Source of the DNA: Bacteroidales bacterium
Lineage (GTDB): Bacteria; Bacteroidota; Bacteroidia; Bacteroidales; UBA932
DNA length: 64,000 nt
Reading direction: 5' to 3'
Assembly: GCA_012522855.1 (NCBI GenBank)
Contig: JAAYJQ010000012.1
Location: 124,001-188,000, forward strand
Below the pieces are notes generated by a model. It made no database searches. It worked only from the letters and a program-made list of their open reading frames with translations, and was not told the DNA's origin. Position numbers and translations under genes: made by a program. Below, one piece after another: positions 17,439-26,301 of this stretch. Each line of letters begins with the position of its first letter. Position 1 is the first letter of the stretch.

Positions 17439-18437
17439 TTAAGTTTGTTGCCCTCCACAGTAGTCGGCAACATTTCCCCGACTCGACGGCGCGATTTTTC
17501 GACTGTCTTGCAGAACAGCTCCTTTCAGCCGCAAAAACTTGACGGCCTGCAGAGGAGCGACAGCCAACTCATTGATGAAGGACCTCAGCACGGACAGTTT
17601 CTCCTCGGTGCTGCTGTGCAGCAAATGCTTCAATCCTTCTTTGCCTGCACTTCCGACAACCTTGTTGGCCATTCGGATGAAAGCCCGGTCGGAATAGGGG
17701 TTGAAGTCCTCCTTCAGGTCATATTCACTTCCGGTGTTGCTGTTGATCGCCTGTACCATCTGCGGATAAGAGCCGTAGTATGAGATGCTCTTTTCATACT
17801 GAATGCATGAATATGTACGGATGATGAAGTCGGCCAGTTGATTCTTCTCCTTGATCGAGAGCGCGCTGAACATTTTATTCAATTGTTGCCGGACAACGAC
17901 CCTGCCGGAGCGCGACATCAGCCGAACGAAACGGATTGCGCGCCTGAGTCCTGCGGAAGCCTTTGAAAGGATCAACTTTTCTGAAAAAGGATGGTCGGAA
18001 TTTGCATAGGCGAGAAAGTTCCAGCGGTATTCCTCGCACTTTCGGCAGAGTTTCTTTTCCACCGGATTGTTATAGAGGTACGCGATGGCTGTCCTTTTCT
18101 TTTTGTCTCCCACTTTACTGGAAATTCCGAACGAAGATCGTAACAAACTCCCGTGGAATCCATATTCCTTGTTGTAGGCTCGCACGAAAGCGATTGAATA
18201 TTCCTGCACGAATTTCGAGATGGATTGCAGACAGTCCGCCTGAACGAGAAAGTGGATATGATCCACCATCAGGCACAACCCCAGAATCCGAACGTGGTGT
18301 TTCCGTGCCAGCGAGCAAAAGATCATGAAGAACATGAGATAATCTTCAATTGTGTAGAAGATAACGAAGCCTGAGACCGACCTTTGGTAAACGTGTCCCA
18401 ATGAGCCTCTGATATAGACTTTTCCGGAGCGTTTCAT
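17439..18437 (-). mobile_element. Y1 (HUH) transposase of the REP-associated RAYT type
   Basis: The predicted 332-residue protein starts MKRSGKVYIRGSLGHVYQR; an earlier in-frame start at 18509 is unlikely. The HUH nickase motif is MVDHIHFLV, preceded by RILGLC. The helix bearing the nucleophilic Tyr follows (FVQEYSIAFVRAYNKEYGFHG). RAYTs are domesticated relatives of IS200/IS605 TnpA that mobilise palindromic REP sequences and are often single-copy genes. At 332 residues it is longer than IS200 TnpA (about 150), which fits the RAYT group. No tnpB partner is present. A hairpin (TGTTGCC with GGCAACA, 17446-17472) covers the gene's 3' end. Confidence 0.8.
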
Positions 18438-18588
18438 AGTTGTGAAGTTTAGTTCCGGCAAGGTACGGTTTTTATGTGATATGTGAAAGCGTGGGCATTT
18501 ACCCTCCACGAATAATGTTCAACTCTCGTCAAAGGGGCGGCGAATGCTTGCATCGCTCGGTCGCGGAATTTTTTCTATCTTTACTGCT

Positions 18589-19650
18589 ATGAAACGAATC
18601 TTCATCTTCCTTTTTGCCGGAATGCTGTGCCTGGGCGCGAACGCCGGGGACCGGCTTCAAATGCTCGTCGGAACCTATACCGAAGGCAGTACCAGCGAAG
18701 GGGTGTATCTCTTCTCTTTCGACCAACAAACGGCCGATTTCCAACTCTTGGACACGGCGGCGGTCGGCAATCCCTCCTTCGTCGTATTCTCTTCTGAAGA
18801 GGGTTACGCCTATTCCGTTTCCGAATATGATGACGGCCGCCAAGCGGCCGTCGCATACCGTCTCGGAGAACGGACGATCGATGTGCTGGGAATCCGGAAT
18901 CTGGGAGGCGGGCAGGACGCGGGTCCCTGCAATATTCTCTATGCAAACAATCACATCCTCACGTCGAATTATTCCGGAGGCTCGGTCACGTTCCTGCCTG
19001 TGTCGGACGACAAGTCCGTCGGGCCGAAAGCGGGTACTTTCTACCCTTCCCGTCCGGCGCGCATGCACTGCGCCGTCGTTTCGCCTGACGGGTTATCGAT
19101 CTTTGCCGTCGATCTGGGCGGAGACCGGATTTTCCGTTTTCCGTCTGCCTTCCGCGGTGTACCGGAAGGCGAGGTGGCCTATTCCGGAAAGAAGGGGCTC
19201 GGCCCGCGCCATTTCATCTTCGGAAACAGAGGCCGCAACGCCTACCTCCTCAATGAACTGGGAGATGTCCTGACGGTGTTCCGCTACCGGGACGGTGTCC
19301 TGAAGAAGATCCAGCAGCTGAAAGCCTATTCAGGAAAGGGACACGGAAGCGCCGACATCCATCAGACACCGGACGGGCGTTTCCTTTACACCAGCCACCG
19401 GCTCAAAGGGGACGGAATCGCCATATTCCGGGTGAATCCCACGACCGGAAAGGTGAAGAAAACCGGCTTTCAGCCGACGGGGAAGCATCCCCGCAACTTC
19501 GCCGTCACCCCGAACGGAAAGTACCTCCTGTGCGCCTGCAGGGATTCCGACCGGATCGAAATCTATGCAATCCATCCGGACAGCGGACAATTGACCGACA
19601 CCGGTAAACGGATCGAGATCGGGAAGCCGGTCTGCATCGCGCTGCGGTAG
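18589..19650 (+). CDS. pgl: Lactonase-family beta-propeller protein (6-phosphogluconolactonase type)
   Basis: The 353-residue protein has a cleavable signal peptide (FAGMLCLGANA, about 1-20), so it should act in the periplasm. Repeated propeller blades are clear: LMVGTYTEGSTSEGVYLF-like start, HCAVVSPDGLSIFAVDLG, GPRHFIFGNRGRNAYLLNEL and PRNFAVTPNGKYLLCACRDS. This matches the YbhE family, which includes cytosolic 6-phosphogluconolactonases and periplasmic lactonases. ATG 18589 is chosen because it gives the signal peptide; an upstream ATG at 18544 adds 15 unlikely residues. Export makes a role on sugar lactones outside the cytoplasm more likely than the pentose phosphate step. Confidence 0.85.
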   Translation: MKRIFIFLFAGMLCLGANAGDRLQMLVGTYTEGSTSEGVYLFSFDQQTADFQLLDTAAVGNPSFVVFSSEEGYAYSVSEYDDGRQAAVAYRLGERTIDVLGIRNLGGGQDAGPCNILYANNHILTSNYSGGSVTFLPVSDDKSVGPKAGTFYPSRPARMHCAVVSPDGLSIFAVDLGGDRIFRFPSAFRGVPEGEVAYSGKKGLGPRHFIFGNRGRNAYLLNELGDVLTVFRYRDGVLKKIQQLKAYSGKGHGSADIHQTPDGRFLYTSHRLKGDGIAIFRVNPTTGKVKKTGFQPTGKHPRNFAVTPNGKYLLCACRDSDRIEIYAIHPDSGQLTDTGKRIEIGKPVCIALR

Positions 19651-19659
19651 GACGTTCTC

Positions 19660-20856
19660 TCAAGCCCGCTTCGGAACCCGTTTGAGCCAGTGTTCCTTCA
19701 GCCAGTTACGGACCGGTTCGTCGTAGATTTTCAGGCAAGCGTAGGCGAGGAAGATGGAAAGGATAAACAGACCGGCCGCGAGCATCACGTGCTGGTACAT
19801 CGGGGCCTCGGGATGGGCAGCCTTCCAGGACATTTGAAAATACATCAGCGGATAGTGGGTGATATAAATCGGAAAGGAAATTTCTCCGAAAAATTTGCAG
19901 ACTTTGGCACTTTTCCCGCTGACTTGGCTGCCCGCTCCCATCATGACAATGAGCGGGAAGAAGATCAAGATGGCGAGGGCTTCATACATCCCGTTGAAGA
20001 GGATGCCACCGGCTTCCACCAGCGATCCTGTCGCAGGATTGAAGGTAGGCGCGGCCCCGATTCTGGGCGATGCCATGAGGAGAACCAGGAGCAGCGAACA
20101 CCACCAGAATCCGGCTTTCAACTTGATGAACTTCCGGATCCGGGCGATCAAAAGCCCGGCGGAGAAGGGATAGAGCAGCCTGACGAAACCGATGTACAAT
20201 TGATCAGGTGTGATGGACCACCCTCCGATGACCCTGCCTTGGTAAAGACCGAGCAGCCCGAAGGTGTTCCATCCCAGGCAGAAATCGAGGGTCAAGAAGG
20301 CGAAGAAGGCGACGCAAAGCGTGAGGATCCACTTCGGAAGATGGCGGATTACGAGGGCATAGAGAATATTTCCGCAGTATTCCAGCATCAGGGTCCATTG
20401 CGGGCCGTTGAGCGGATAGCTTTCCTGCCAGCCGCGGATGTCCAGACTCGGCTTCACTGGAATCATCAAGGCACCCAGGATAAAGCAGAGGGCGATTTTC
20501 CACCCCGGTGCCTGCCCGATGTCCGGGAAAGCATCCATTCCCCAGTAGAACATCAGCAACCCGATGACGGTTCCCATGATGACCATCGGGTGAAGCCGCG
20601 TGATTCTCCTTTTGAAGAACCCCCCAAGGGACATCCGGTCCCAGCGGTCGTCGTAGGCGTATCCGATCACGAAGCCGGAGAGCACGAAGAAGAAGTCTAC
20701 CGCGAGGTAGCCATGGTTGATGATCTGGTAAGGGGCTCCTTTCGAATAGGTCTCGAAGAGATGGTAAGCCACCACGATCAGCGCGGCGACTCCTCTCAAC
20801 CCATCCAGGATTTCATAGCGTGGCTTGGAAGCCAGATACACGTGTTGTTTTCTCAT
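19660..20856 (-). CDS. Acyltransferase 3 family membrane protein (OafA/YrhL-like)
   Basis: The 398-residue inner-membrane protein has about ten hydrophobic helices. The N-terminal signature YEILDGLRGVAALIVVAYH includes the His needed for acyl transfer, followed by AVDFFFVLSGFVIGY and FKRRITRLHPMV. These proteins move acetyl or other acyl groups onto surface or periplasmic glycans. ATG 20856 is preferred over an in-frame TTG at 20871. The gene follows nadD after 19 bases and probably shares the gmk-nadD transcript. No glycan synthesis genes adjoin it, so the acceptor is unknown. Confidence 0.9.
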   Translation of the reverse strand: MRKQHVYLASKPRYEILDGLRGVAALIVVAYHLFETYSKGAPYQIINHGYLAVDFFFVLSGFVIGYAYDDRWDRMSLGGFFKRRITRLHPMVIMGTVIGLLMFYWGMDAFPDIGQAPGWKIALCFILGALMIPVKPSLDIRGWQESYPLNGPQWTLMLEYCGNILYALVIRHLPKWILTLCVAFFAFLTLDFCLGWNTFGLLGLYQGRVIGGWSITPDQLYIGFVRLLYPFSAGLLIARIRKFIKLKAGFWWCSLLLVLLMASPRIGAAPTFNPATGSLVEAGGILFNGMYEALAILIFFPLIVMMGAGSQVSGKSAKVCKFFGEISFPIYITHYPLMYFQMSWKAAHPEAPMYQHVMLAAGLFILSIFLAYACLKIYDEPVRNWLKEHWLKRVPKRA

Positions 20857-20875
20857 ATTGTTTTCGGCCAATGCT

Positions 20876-21514
20876 CTACATCAGCCATTCGGACATGTCG
20901 CGTCCGGCCGCCTGGCCCATCCGGATTTCGGTCGAAGAAATGTTCACGATCGGGGCGTCGATGATGCGGATGTTGTAGGTCCGCTGCAGGGTTTCTTCCA
21001 AGCTTCTCATCCCCTCGGCTGTGATTTCCGACTCATCCAGCACATAGGGAACCGGAAGATGCTTACACTCTTCGATCAGCTGCTTCTTCATGGTGGCGAG
21101 ATCGTAGCCCTTGCGGGGATAGACGACAACCCCGTATTCCGTGAGAATCCGCTGGAAATTCCGCCAGCGGTGAATGTTCTCCAGATTGTCCGCACCGATG
21201 ACGAGTTTGAACTCGTTCTCAGGCTCCCGGCGTTTGAGCGCGTCCAGCGTGTTGATCGTGTACTGCGGGGGAGGCATGTGGATTTCGATGTCCTCGACCC
21301 ATACATGCAGGTCCGGATGCCGCTTGACAGCCTTCACCGCATTTCTGTATCGGTCCATCGCGGTCGCCGGAGCGATGTTCTTGATCGGATTCTTGGGAGA
21401 GATCACAAGGTACACCCAGTCGAAATAGTCGCGCTCTTTCGTTAGATACTGCATGATGGCCAGGTGGCCGATGTGCAGGGGATTGAAGGATCCGGGATAG
21501 ACAGCGATGCGCAT
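20876..21514 (-). CDS. nadD: Nicotinate-nucleotide adenylyltransferase
   Basis: The 212-residue enzyme joins ATP and nicotinate mononucleotide to form deamido-NAD in NAD biosynthesis. The nucleotidyltransferase motif GSFNPLHIGHL lies at about 7-17, with VSPKNP-like LVISPKNPIK near 45-55 and the C-terminal ISSTEIR. ATG 21514 is chosen because the family begins right at the first strand (MRIAVYPGSFNP). The gene starts 4 bases after gmk ends, indicating an operon. The family often uses LVG/SLD around the dinucleotide site; here the equivalent is KLVIGADNLENIHRW. Confidence 0.95.
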   Translation of the reverse strand: MRIAVYPGSFNPLHIGHLAIMQYLTKERDYFDWVYLVISPKNPIKNIAPATAMDRYRNAVKAVKRHPDLHVWVEDIEIHMPPPQYTINTLDALKRREPENEFKLVIGADNLENIHRWRNFQRILTEYGVVVYPRKGYDLATMKKQLIEECKHLPVPYVLDESEITAEGMRSLEETLQRTYNIRIIDAPIVNISSTEIRMGQAAGRDMSEWLM

Positions 21515-21518
21515 GGGA

Positions 21519-22109
21519 CTAGGGATGGGTGGTTTCGTCGTGCTCGGAAAGGAAGGAGGATACCACTTGTTCGATTTCGGCAAAGGCGGTCTGAAGATCG
21601 TCGTTGATCAGCACATAATCGAAAGCGGGCGCATAGGTGATCTCAACGGCGGCCTTTTCCACACGTTCCTCGATGGCTTCCGGTGTGTCCGTACCCCGTT
21701 TGATCAGGCGCTCCCGGAGCGCTTCGACGGAAGGAGCCTGAATGAACACGGACAGGGCTTTGTCGCCGAAATATTTCTTGAGGTTTATCCCGCCTTTCAC
21801 GTCCACATCGAAAACAATGGTATGTCCCGCATCCCAGATTCGTTCGACCTCGGACTTCAAGGTGCCGTAGAAGTGGTCTTCGTAGACTTCTTCATATTCC
21901 ACGAACGCGTCTTCCCCGATCAGTTTGCGGAATGCGGACGGGGTCACGAAGAAATATTCCCGTCCGTTCTTTTCCTGGCCGCGGGGCTTCCTCGATGTCG
22001 CGGAGACGGAAAACTCCATGCTTTCCTTGTAGATTTTCAGAATATGGCCGACGATCGTGCTCTTTCCGGAGCCGGACGGGGCGGAGAAAATCAACACCTT
22101 CTTGCTCAT
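21519..22109 (-). CDS. gmk: Guanylate kinase
   Basis: The 196-residue cytosolic enzyme phosphorylates GMP to GDP. The P-loop FSAPSGSGKST lies at about 7-17. GMP-binding residues follow in SVSATSRKPRGQEKNGREYFFV, and the lid region is LIKRGTDTPEAIEERV. ATG 22109 gives the normal length and N-terminus MSKKVLIFSAP; an in-frame upstream start at 22127 is not needed. It is the first gene of a gmk-nadD-acyltransferase unit, with a minus-strand TAATTTTG box in the short gap to the divergent small gene. Confidence 0.96.
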   Translation of the reverse strand: MSKKVLIFSAPSGSGKSTIVGHILKIYKESMEFSVSATSRKPRGQEKNGREYFFVTPSAFRKLIGEDAFVEYEEVYEDHFYGTLKSEVERIWDAGHTIVFDVDVKGGINLKKYFGDKALSVFIQAPSVEALRERLIKRGTDTPEAIEERVEKAAVEITYAPAFDYVLINDDLQTAFAEIEQVVSSFLSEHDETTHP

Positions 22110-22168
22110 TGTGGCTATTTTTGACAAAATTAACTATTTTTGTACAATCAACCCAAATCCGACACGTT
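22110..22168. promoter_or_regulatory. Divergent promoters of gmk and a small RHH-like gene
   Basis: On the plus strand TATTTTTG boxes lie at 22116-22123 and 22135-22142. On the minus strand TAATTTTG is formed by 22132-22125. All match the Bacteroidetes -7 pattern TAnnTTTG and are spaced suitably for the two genes that diverge here. Confidence 0.5.
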
Positions 22169-22402
22169 TTGGCCAAAATAAAAAAGTCGTATCCGGCTCC
22201 GGAGCCGGATTTCATTCAGAAGCACAAAGCCTCCCTGCGACGTTCGTACAGGCAAGTCATCTATCTGAATGACGGAGAAATGTCCGTTGTCAAGGAATAT
22301 TGCGCCCGCTTCGGCGTCAAATCGCGTTCAGCCGTTTTCCGGCAGGCAACGATGGAACGGTTGCTCGACGAACTCGACAACAGCCACCCGACCTTGTTCT
22401 AG
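22169..22402 (+). CDS. Small ribbon-helix-helix-like protein
   Basis: The 77-residue basic protein reads MAKIKKSYPAPEPDFIQKHK at the start, probably from TTG 22169. No nearby ATG fits: upstream codons of the same frame lie inside gmk on the other strand. The segment RQVIYLNDGEMSVVKEYCAR resembles the strand and first helix of a ribbon-helix-helix, followed by GVKSRSAVFRQATMERLLDEL as a second helix. That fits a small DNA-binding regulator, though the toxin partner of a toxin-antitoxin pair is absent. It has a strong TAnnTTTG box upstream, and its stop overlaps the convergent YugP gene by 4 bases. Confidence 0.6.
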   Translation: MAKIKKSYPAPEPDFIQKHKASLRRSYRQVIYLNDGEMSVVKEYCARFGVKSRSAVFRQATMERLLDELDNSHPTLF

Positions 22403-23082
22403 CGCCGGGAAGCCATCGAAATGTAATAGATCAGCGTGGCCAAAGAACCGATGGCCGCAATGACATAGGTGTAGGCGGCCCATTTCAAGGCGTCTACGGC
22501 CATCGGCCGGGTCTCGTAGTTGGCGATTCCGACATCTTCCAGCCAATTGACCGCGCGCCGGCTGGCATTGATCTCCACGGGCAGGGTGATGAAACTGAAG
22601 AGCGTCGTCAGAGCGAACAGGGCGATTCCCAGCCAGAGCAATCCATTCCACATCTTGATCATCAGCACACCGAGCAGCAACACCCATTGCACGATGTTGC
22701 TGGCGAAACTCACCACCGGAACCATCGCGGAACGGAGCCGCAGGGGAGCGTATCCGGTTGCATGCTGGATGACGTGGCCGCACTCGTGCGCGGCGACAGC
22801 GGCGGCGGCCATGCTGCGCTGCTCGTAGACCGCCTTGCTGAGATTGACCGTCTTTGTCTGCGGATTGTAGTGGTCGGTCAGCCTGCCCGAAATGCAGGTG
22901 ATCTGCACGTCGGTGATGCCGTGGTCCGCCAGCATGCGCTGCGCGACTTCGGCACCGGACATGCCGTTGGAGGTCGGGACTTTGGAATATTTGTCAAAGC
23001 GCTTTGTCAACATCTGCTGAATGACAAAGCTCAGAATCATGACGGCGATGACGATGCCCCAAATCAGAGCTGTATTATCCAT
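22399..23082 (-). CDS. YugP-family zinc metallopeptidase, membrane-bound
   Basis: The 227-residue protein has an N-terminal membrane helix (ALIWGIVIAVMILSFVI), the zinc-protease motif HECGHVIQH near residue 115 and two or three further hydrophobic helices in the second half. This is the layout of the YugP/DUF2268-like family (neutral zinc metallopeptidase 2). The substrate is unknown; a role in membrane protein turnover is usually assumed. It is divergent from alr and convergent with the small RHH-like gene. Confidence 0.9.
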   Translation of the reverse strand: MDNTALIWGIVIAVMILSFVIQQMLTKRFDKYSKVPTSNGMSGAEVAQRMLADHGITDVQITCISGRLTDHYNPQTKTVNLSKAVYEQRSMAAAAVAAHECGHVIQHATGYAPLRLRSAMVPVVSFASNIVQWVLLLGVLMIKMWNGLLWLGIALFALTTLFSFITLPVEINASRRAVNWLEDVGIANYETRPMAVDALKWAAYTYVIAAIGSLATLIYYISMASRR

Positions 23083-23173
23083 TTTTTAAAAGTTTTATTT
23101 GATCTTCTGGTCAGCAAAGACCGAGCCCGATTCGAAAGTAGACAATTTCCTGCGGATTTTGGCAGAAAAAACG

Positions 23174-23181
23174 TAAATTTG
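23174..23181 (+). promoter_or_regulatory. -7 box (TAAATTTG) of alr
   Basis: TAAATTTG lies 18 bases upstream of the alr start and matches the Bacteroidetes TAnnTTTG element. A TTTTG is present 12 bases upstream of it, closer than the usual -33 spacing, so the -33 element is uncertain. Confidence 0.5.
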
Positions 23182-23198
23182 TCAGTTGATAGAAGAAC

Positions 23199-24311
23199 AT
23201 GTCTAACGCGCAAGACGATTTTTCCAGGCTGGAGCTCAACCTCGCTGCCTGTGACTACAACTACAGATATTTCCGCTCCCGCTTGAAGCGCGCGACGAAA
23301 CTGCTGGTCCTGGTCAAGGCCAACGCCTACGGACACGGGGCGGTGGAGTTCGCCCTGATGATGCAGAATGCGGGGGCTGACTATCTGGCAGTCGCCCTGC
23401 CTGTGGAGGGAATGGAACTCCGGCAGGCCGGTATCGGTATGCCGATCCTGGTCCTCACGGCCGGGACGGATTTCTTTGAGGAAATCATCGAGAATCGTCT
23501 GGAGCCCGGCATCCCCAATCTTTATACATTGAAAGCGCTCGCGGCTGTCCTTCGGCAAAAAGGAATCGTGGACTTCCCTGTCCACATCAAATTGGACACG
23601 GGCATGCACCGTCTGGGATTCATGACCGGGGAATTGCCCGAACTGCTGACTTTCTTGAAGGACTGTCCCAACGTCCGTGTCAAATCCGTCTATTCTCACC
23701 TCTGCGTGGCGGAGGATCCTGCGATGGATGCTTTTACCATGGGTCAGGCCTCCTTGTTCGAACGGAACGCCGCGGCGATCGGGGAGGCGGTCGGGTACGC
23801 CCCGATGCTGCACCTCCTCAATTCCGCGGGGATCGAACGGTTCCCCCAATTCCAGTATGACATGATCCGGCTGGGCATCGGCATTTACGGGATCAGCACC
23901 CTGCCGGGCGTGAGTCTGAAGCCTGTAGCCTCCCTGAAGGTGAAAATACTTCAGATCAAGGAACTGCATCCGGAAGACGGCGCCATCGGTTACGGCCGAA
24001 ACGGTTCCGTTGCTCCCGCAGGAACCCGGATCGCTACCATTCCGGTGGGGTATGCCGACGGTATCGACCGTCGTCTGGGCTGCGGCAAGGCGAGTTTTTC
24101 GCTGCACGGTCACCGGGTGCCGACCATCGGGAACATCTGCATGGACATGTGTATGCTGGACATCACGGGGGTAGATGCCCGGGTGGGGGACACCGTCACC
24201 ATCTTCGGTGAGGATCCGACCGTCACCGAACTGGCCGATGTGCTCGGCACGATTCCGTATGAAATTTTGGCTTCGATTCCGCGCCGCATCGAGCGCGTCA
24301 TCATCCGCTAG
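23199..24311 (+). CDS. alr: Alanine racemase
   Basis: The 370-residue PLP enzyme interconverts L- and D-alanine for peptidoglycan. The PLP-lysine motif LVKANAYGHGAVEF is at about 33-46. Substrate and PLP-binding marks follow: HIKLDTGMHRLGF, SVYSHLCVAEDP, YDMIRLGIGIYGI, then the C-terminal domain with IGYGRNGSV (catalytic Tyr region) and NICMDMCMLDITG. The length is normal for a stand-alone Alr, not the MurF-fused form seen in some Bacteroidetes. It is a single-gene unit. Confidence 0.97.
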   Translation: MSNAQDDFSRLELNLAACDYNYRYFRSRLKRATKLLVLVKANAYGHGAVEFALMMQNAGADYLAVALPVEGMELRQAGIGMPILVLTAGTDFFEEIIENRLEPGIPNLYTLKALAAVLRQKGIVDFPVHIKLDTGMHRLGFMTGELPELLTFLKDCPNVRVKSVYSHLCVAEDPAMDAFTMGQASLFERNAAAIGEAVGYAPMLHLLNSAGIERFPQFQYDMIRLGIGIYGISTLPGVSLKPVASLKVKILQIKELHPEDGAIGYGRNGSVAPAGTRIATIPVGYADGIDRRLGCGKASFSLHGHRVPTIGNICMDMCMLDITGVDARVGDTVTIFGEDPTVTELADVLGTIPYEILASIPRRIERVIIR

Positions 24312-24317
24312 CGTCGG

Positions 24318-24896
24318 TTAGACGATCATCATGCCCTGCCGGACTTGATCGGCCACCGCTTCTCCTTTCAGCGTTTTTAGAATGGCCAGGGCGAAATCAA
24401 TCGCGCAGCCCGGACCGCGTCCCGTGATGAGATTCCGGTCCGTAACGACGGGCGCTTTGACATACTCGGCACCCCGGGCGATCATGGGGTCTTCAAAGCC
24501 GTCGTAGCAAGTGAATTTTCTTCCCTTCAAGTCGGGAAGCTGGGAAGCGACGAGGCCGGGCGCCGCGCAGATCGCCGCCACGGTCCCTCCTTCCGCGTAG
24601 TGACGCTTCATTTCTTCCATTAGATCCGTATGCTCGGCCAGATACTTCGCACCCGGTAGCCCGCCCGGAAACACGAGAACATCTTCCCGTGTGGTGCCCT
24701 TGAGTTGGGCTTCTGCCTTGAATTCGGAATAGGTTAAATCCGCCAGTACCGGAATCCGGTGAGCGCCGGTTACGCACGGATCATCCAGAATAGATACAGT
24801 CTGAACCTCCACGCCCCCTCTGCGGAGCACGTCCAAGGTCGCCAAGGCTTCGATCTCTTCGAAACCGTCCGCCAGAAAAATAAAAATGCCTTTCAT
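24318..24896 (-). CDS. DJ-1/PfpI family protein
   Basis: The 192-residue protein is of the YajL/DJ-1 group. The start ATG 24896 gives MKGIFIFLADGFEEIEA, with the conserved Glu of FEEIEA at about 12-17. The nucleophile elbow is VAAICAAPGLVA (Cys near residue 106), and GRGPGCAIDFALAILKTL closes the fold. DJ-1 proteins have been assigned protective, chaperone or deglycase-like roles; the exact reaction is debated. It may be transcribed together with the upstream TCA genes (46-base gap after gltA). Confidence 0.93.
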   Translation of the reverse strand: MKGIFIFLADGFEEIEALATLDVLRRGGVEVQTVSILDDPCVTGAHRIPVLADLTYSEFKAEAQLKGTTREDVLVFPGGLPGAKYLAEHTDLMEEMKRHYAEGGTVAAICAAPGLVASQLPDLKGRKFTCYDGFEDPMIARGAEYVKAPVVTDRNLITGRGPGCAIDFALAILKTLKGEAVADQVRQGMMIV

Positions 24897-24942
24897 ATAT
24901 ATATTAATTGAGTGAATGTTTCTTACCCAGTTCGAGCGGATG

Positions 24943-26292
24943 CTAGCGTTTCTGGATGGCGACATACCGGCGCTCATCCGTGACGCAGCGGTAGGCGGGA
25001 CGAATGATTCTTCGTCCTTCGAAGTTGAGCTCCTCGTTTCGGTGAGCGCACCAGCCCACGATCCGCGCCATGGCAAAAAGAGGCGTGTAGATCTCGCGCG
25101 GGATTCCGATCAAGTCGTAAACGAAACCGGAATAGAAGTCCACGTTGGCACAGAGCGTCTTTTGGCGTCCTTTGACGGCATAGACGGTGTCGATGGCGAT
25201 CCGCTCGACCCGTTCCATGAACTCGTATTCTTCCATGCGCTCTTTTTCAGTCGCCAGCCTGACGGCCATCTTTTTGAGCAGCAGGCACCGGGGATCGGAC
25301 TTTGTGTAGACCGCATGACCGATTCCGTAGATCAGGCCGCTTTTGTCAAAGGCCTTCTTAGCTAGGAGATCGCGCAGATTCCTTTCAATCTCCGCCTCGT
25401 CCGTCCAATCTTTGACGGCCGATTTCAGATAGGTCAGCATGTCGCACACTTTCAGGTTCGCGCCGCCGTGCTTGGGACCTTTCAGGGAGCCGATCCCTGC
25501 CGCGATAGAGGAATAGGTGTCTGTGCCGGTCGAGGACGTCACGCGGACCGTGAAGGTCGAGTTGTTACCGCCTCCGTGTTCCGAATGCAGGATCATCAAC
25601 GTGTCCAGCGTCAGGGCCTCCAGATGGGAATAGTCGTAGCCCTTCAACATGAAGAGGAAATTTTCGGCGATGGAAAGCCCCGGCTTCGGATCCCGGATGT
25701 GAAGCGTCCGCTTCAGTTCTTTACGTCGGAGCATGTTGTAGGCGTAAGCGATTGTCGTGGGTAGTTTGGATATCAGTTCGATACTCTGGCGCATCAGGTT
25801 CTCCCGTGACTCATTGTCCGGATCCTCGTCAAAGGTGTAGAATTCCAGCACGCAGCGGGCAAGGATATTCATGATGTCGTTTCCTTCGAGTTCGATGATG
25901 TTCAGAATCGTCTTCTGCTCCAGCGGCATATTGTCAATGATGACATCCTGAAAGGACGCCAGTTCCTCCCGGTCCGGAAGCCTGCCCGACAGCAGCAGGA
26001 AGGCGATCTCTTCAAAACCGAGCCGATCCTCTTCCATGAAGGCGTGGACTAGATCTTGAATCTCGTAGCCGCGGAAAAATAGTTTTCCTTCGATCGGCAG
26101 CAGCGAGCCGTCGGGTTTGCGGTCGTAGCCGACCACGTTGCCGATGTTCGTCAGTCCTACCAGTACACCGGTTCCGTCTTCGTTGCGAAGTCCTCTTTTC
26201 ACGTCAAGTTTTTTGAAGAGGGCTGCATCAATCTTGGTGCAGTTCTTCATTTCGTCTGAAAGCTTGTAAATCAAGTATTCTTTTTTGTCCAT
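24943..26292 (-). CDS. gltA: Citrate synthase
   Basis: The 449-residue enzyme condenses acetyl-CoA and oxaloacetate. Marks are the N-terminal region GVLVGLTNIGNVVGYDR, KLFFRGYEIQDLV, the active-site LHSEHGGGNNSTFTVRVTSSTGTD region (His and adjacent residues), GPKHGGANLKVCDML and IYGIGHAVYTKSDPR. The C-terminus contains GFVYDLIGIPREIYTPLFA and the arginine-containing GWCAHRNEEL. It starts 9 bases after icd ends, closing an acnA-icd-gltA operon that makes 2-oxoglutarate. Confidence 0.96.
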   Translation of the reverse strand: MDKKEYLIYKLSDEMKNCTKIDAALFKKLDVKRGLRNEDGTGVLVGLTNIGNVVGYDRKPDGSLLPIEGKLFFRGYEIQDLVHAFMEEDRLGFEEIAFLLLSGRLPDREELASFQDVIIDNMPLEQKTILNIIELEGNDIMNILARCVLEFYTFDEDPDNESRENLMRQSIELISKLPTTIAYAYNMLRRKELKRTLHIRDPKPGLSIAENFLFMLKGYDYSHLEALTLDTLMILHSEHGGGNNSTFTVRVTSSTGTDTYSSIAAGIGSLKGPKHGGANLKVCDMLTYLKSAVKDWTDEAEIERNLRDLLAKKAFDKSGLIYGIGHAVYTKSDPRCLLLKKMAVRLATEKERMEEYEFMERVERIAIDTVYAVKGRQKTLCANVDFYSGFVYDLIGIPREIYTPLFAMARIVGWCAHRNEELNFEGRRIIRPAYRCVTDERRYVAIQKR

Positions 26293-26301
26293 GTTCCGTT
26301 G

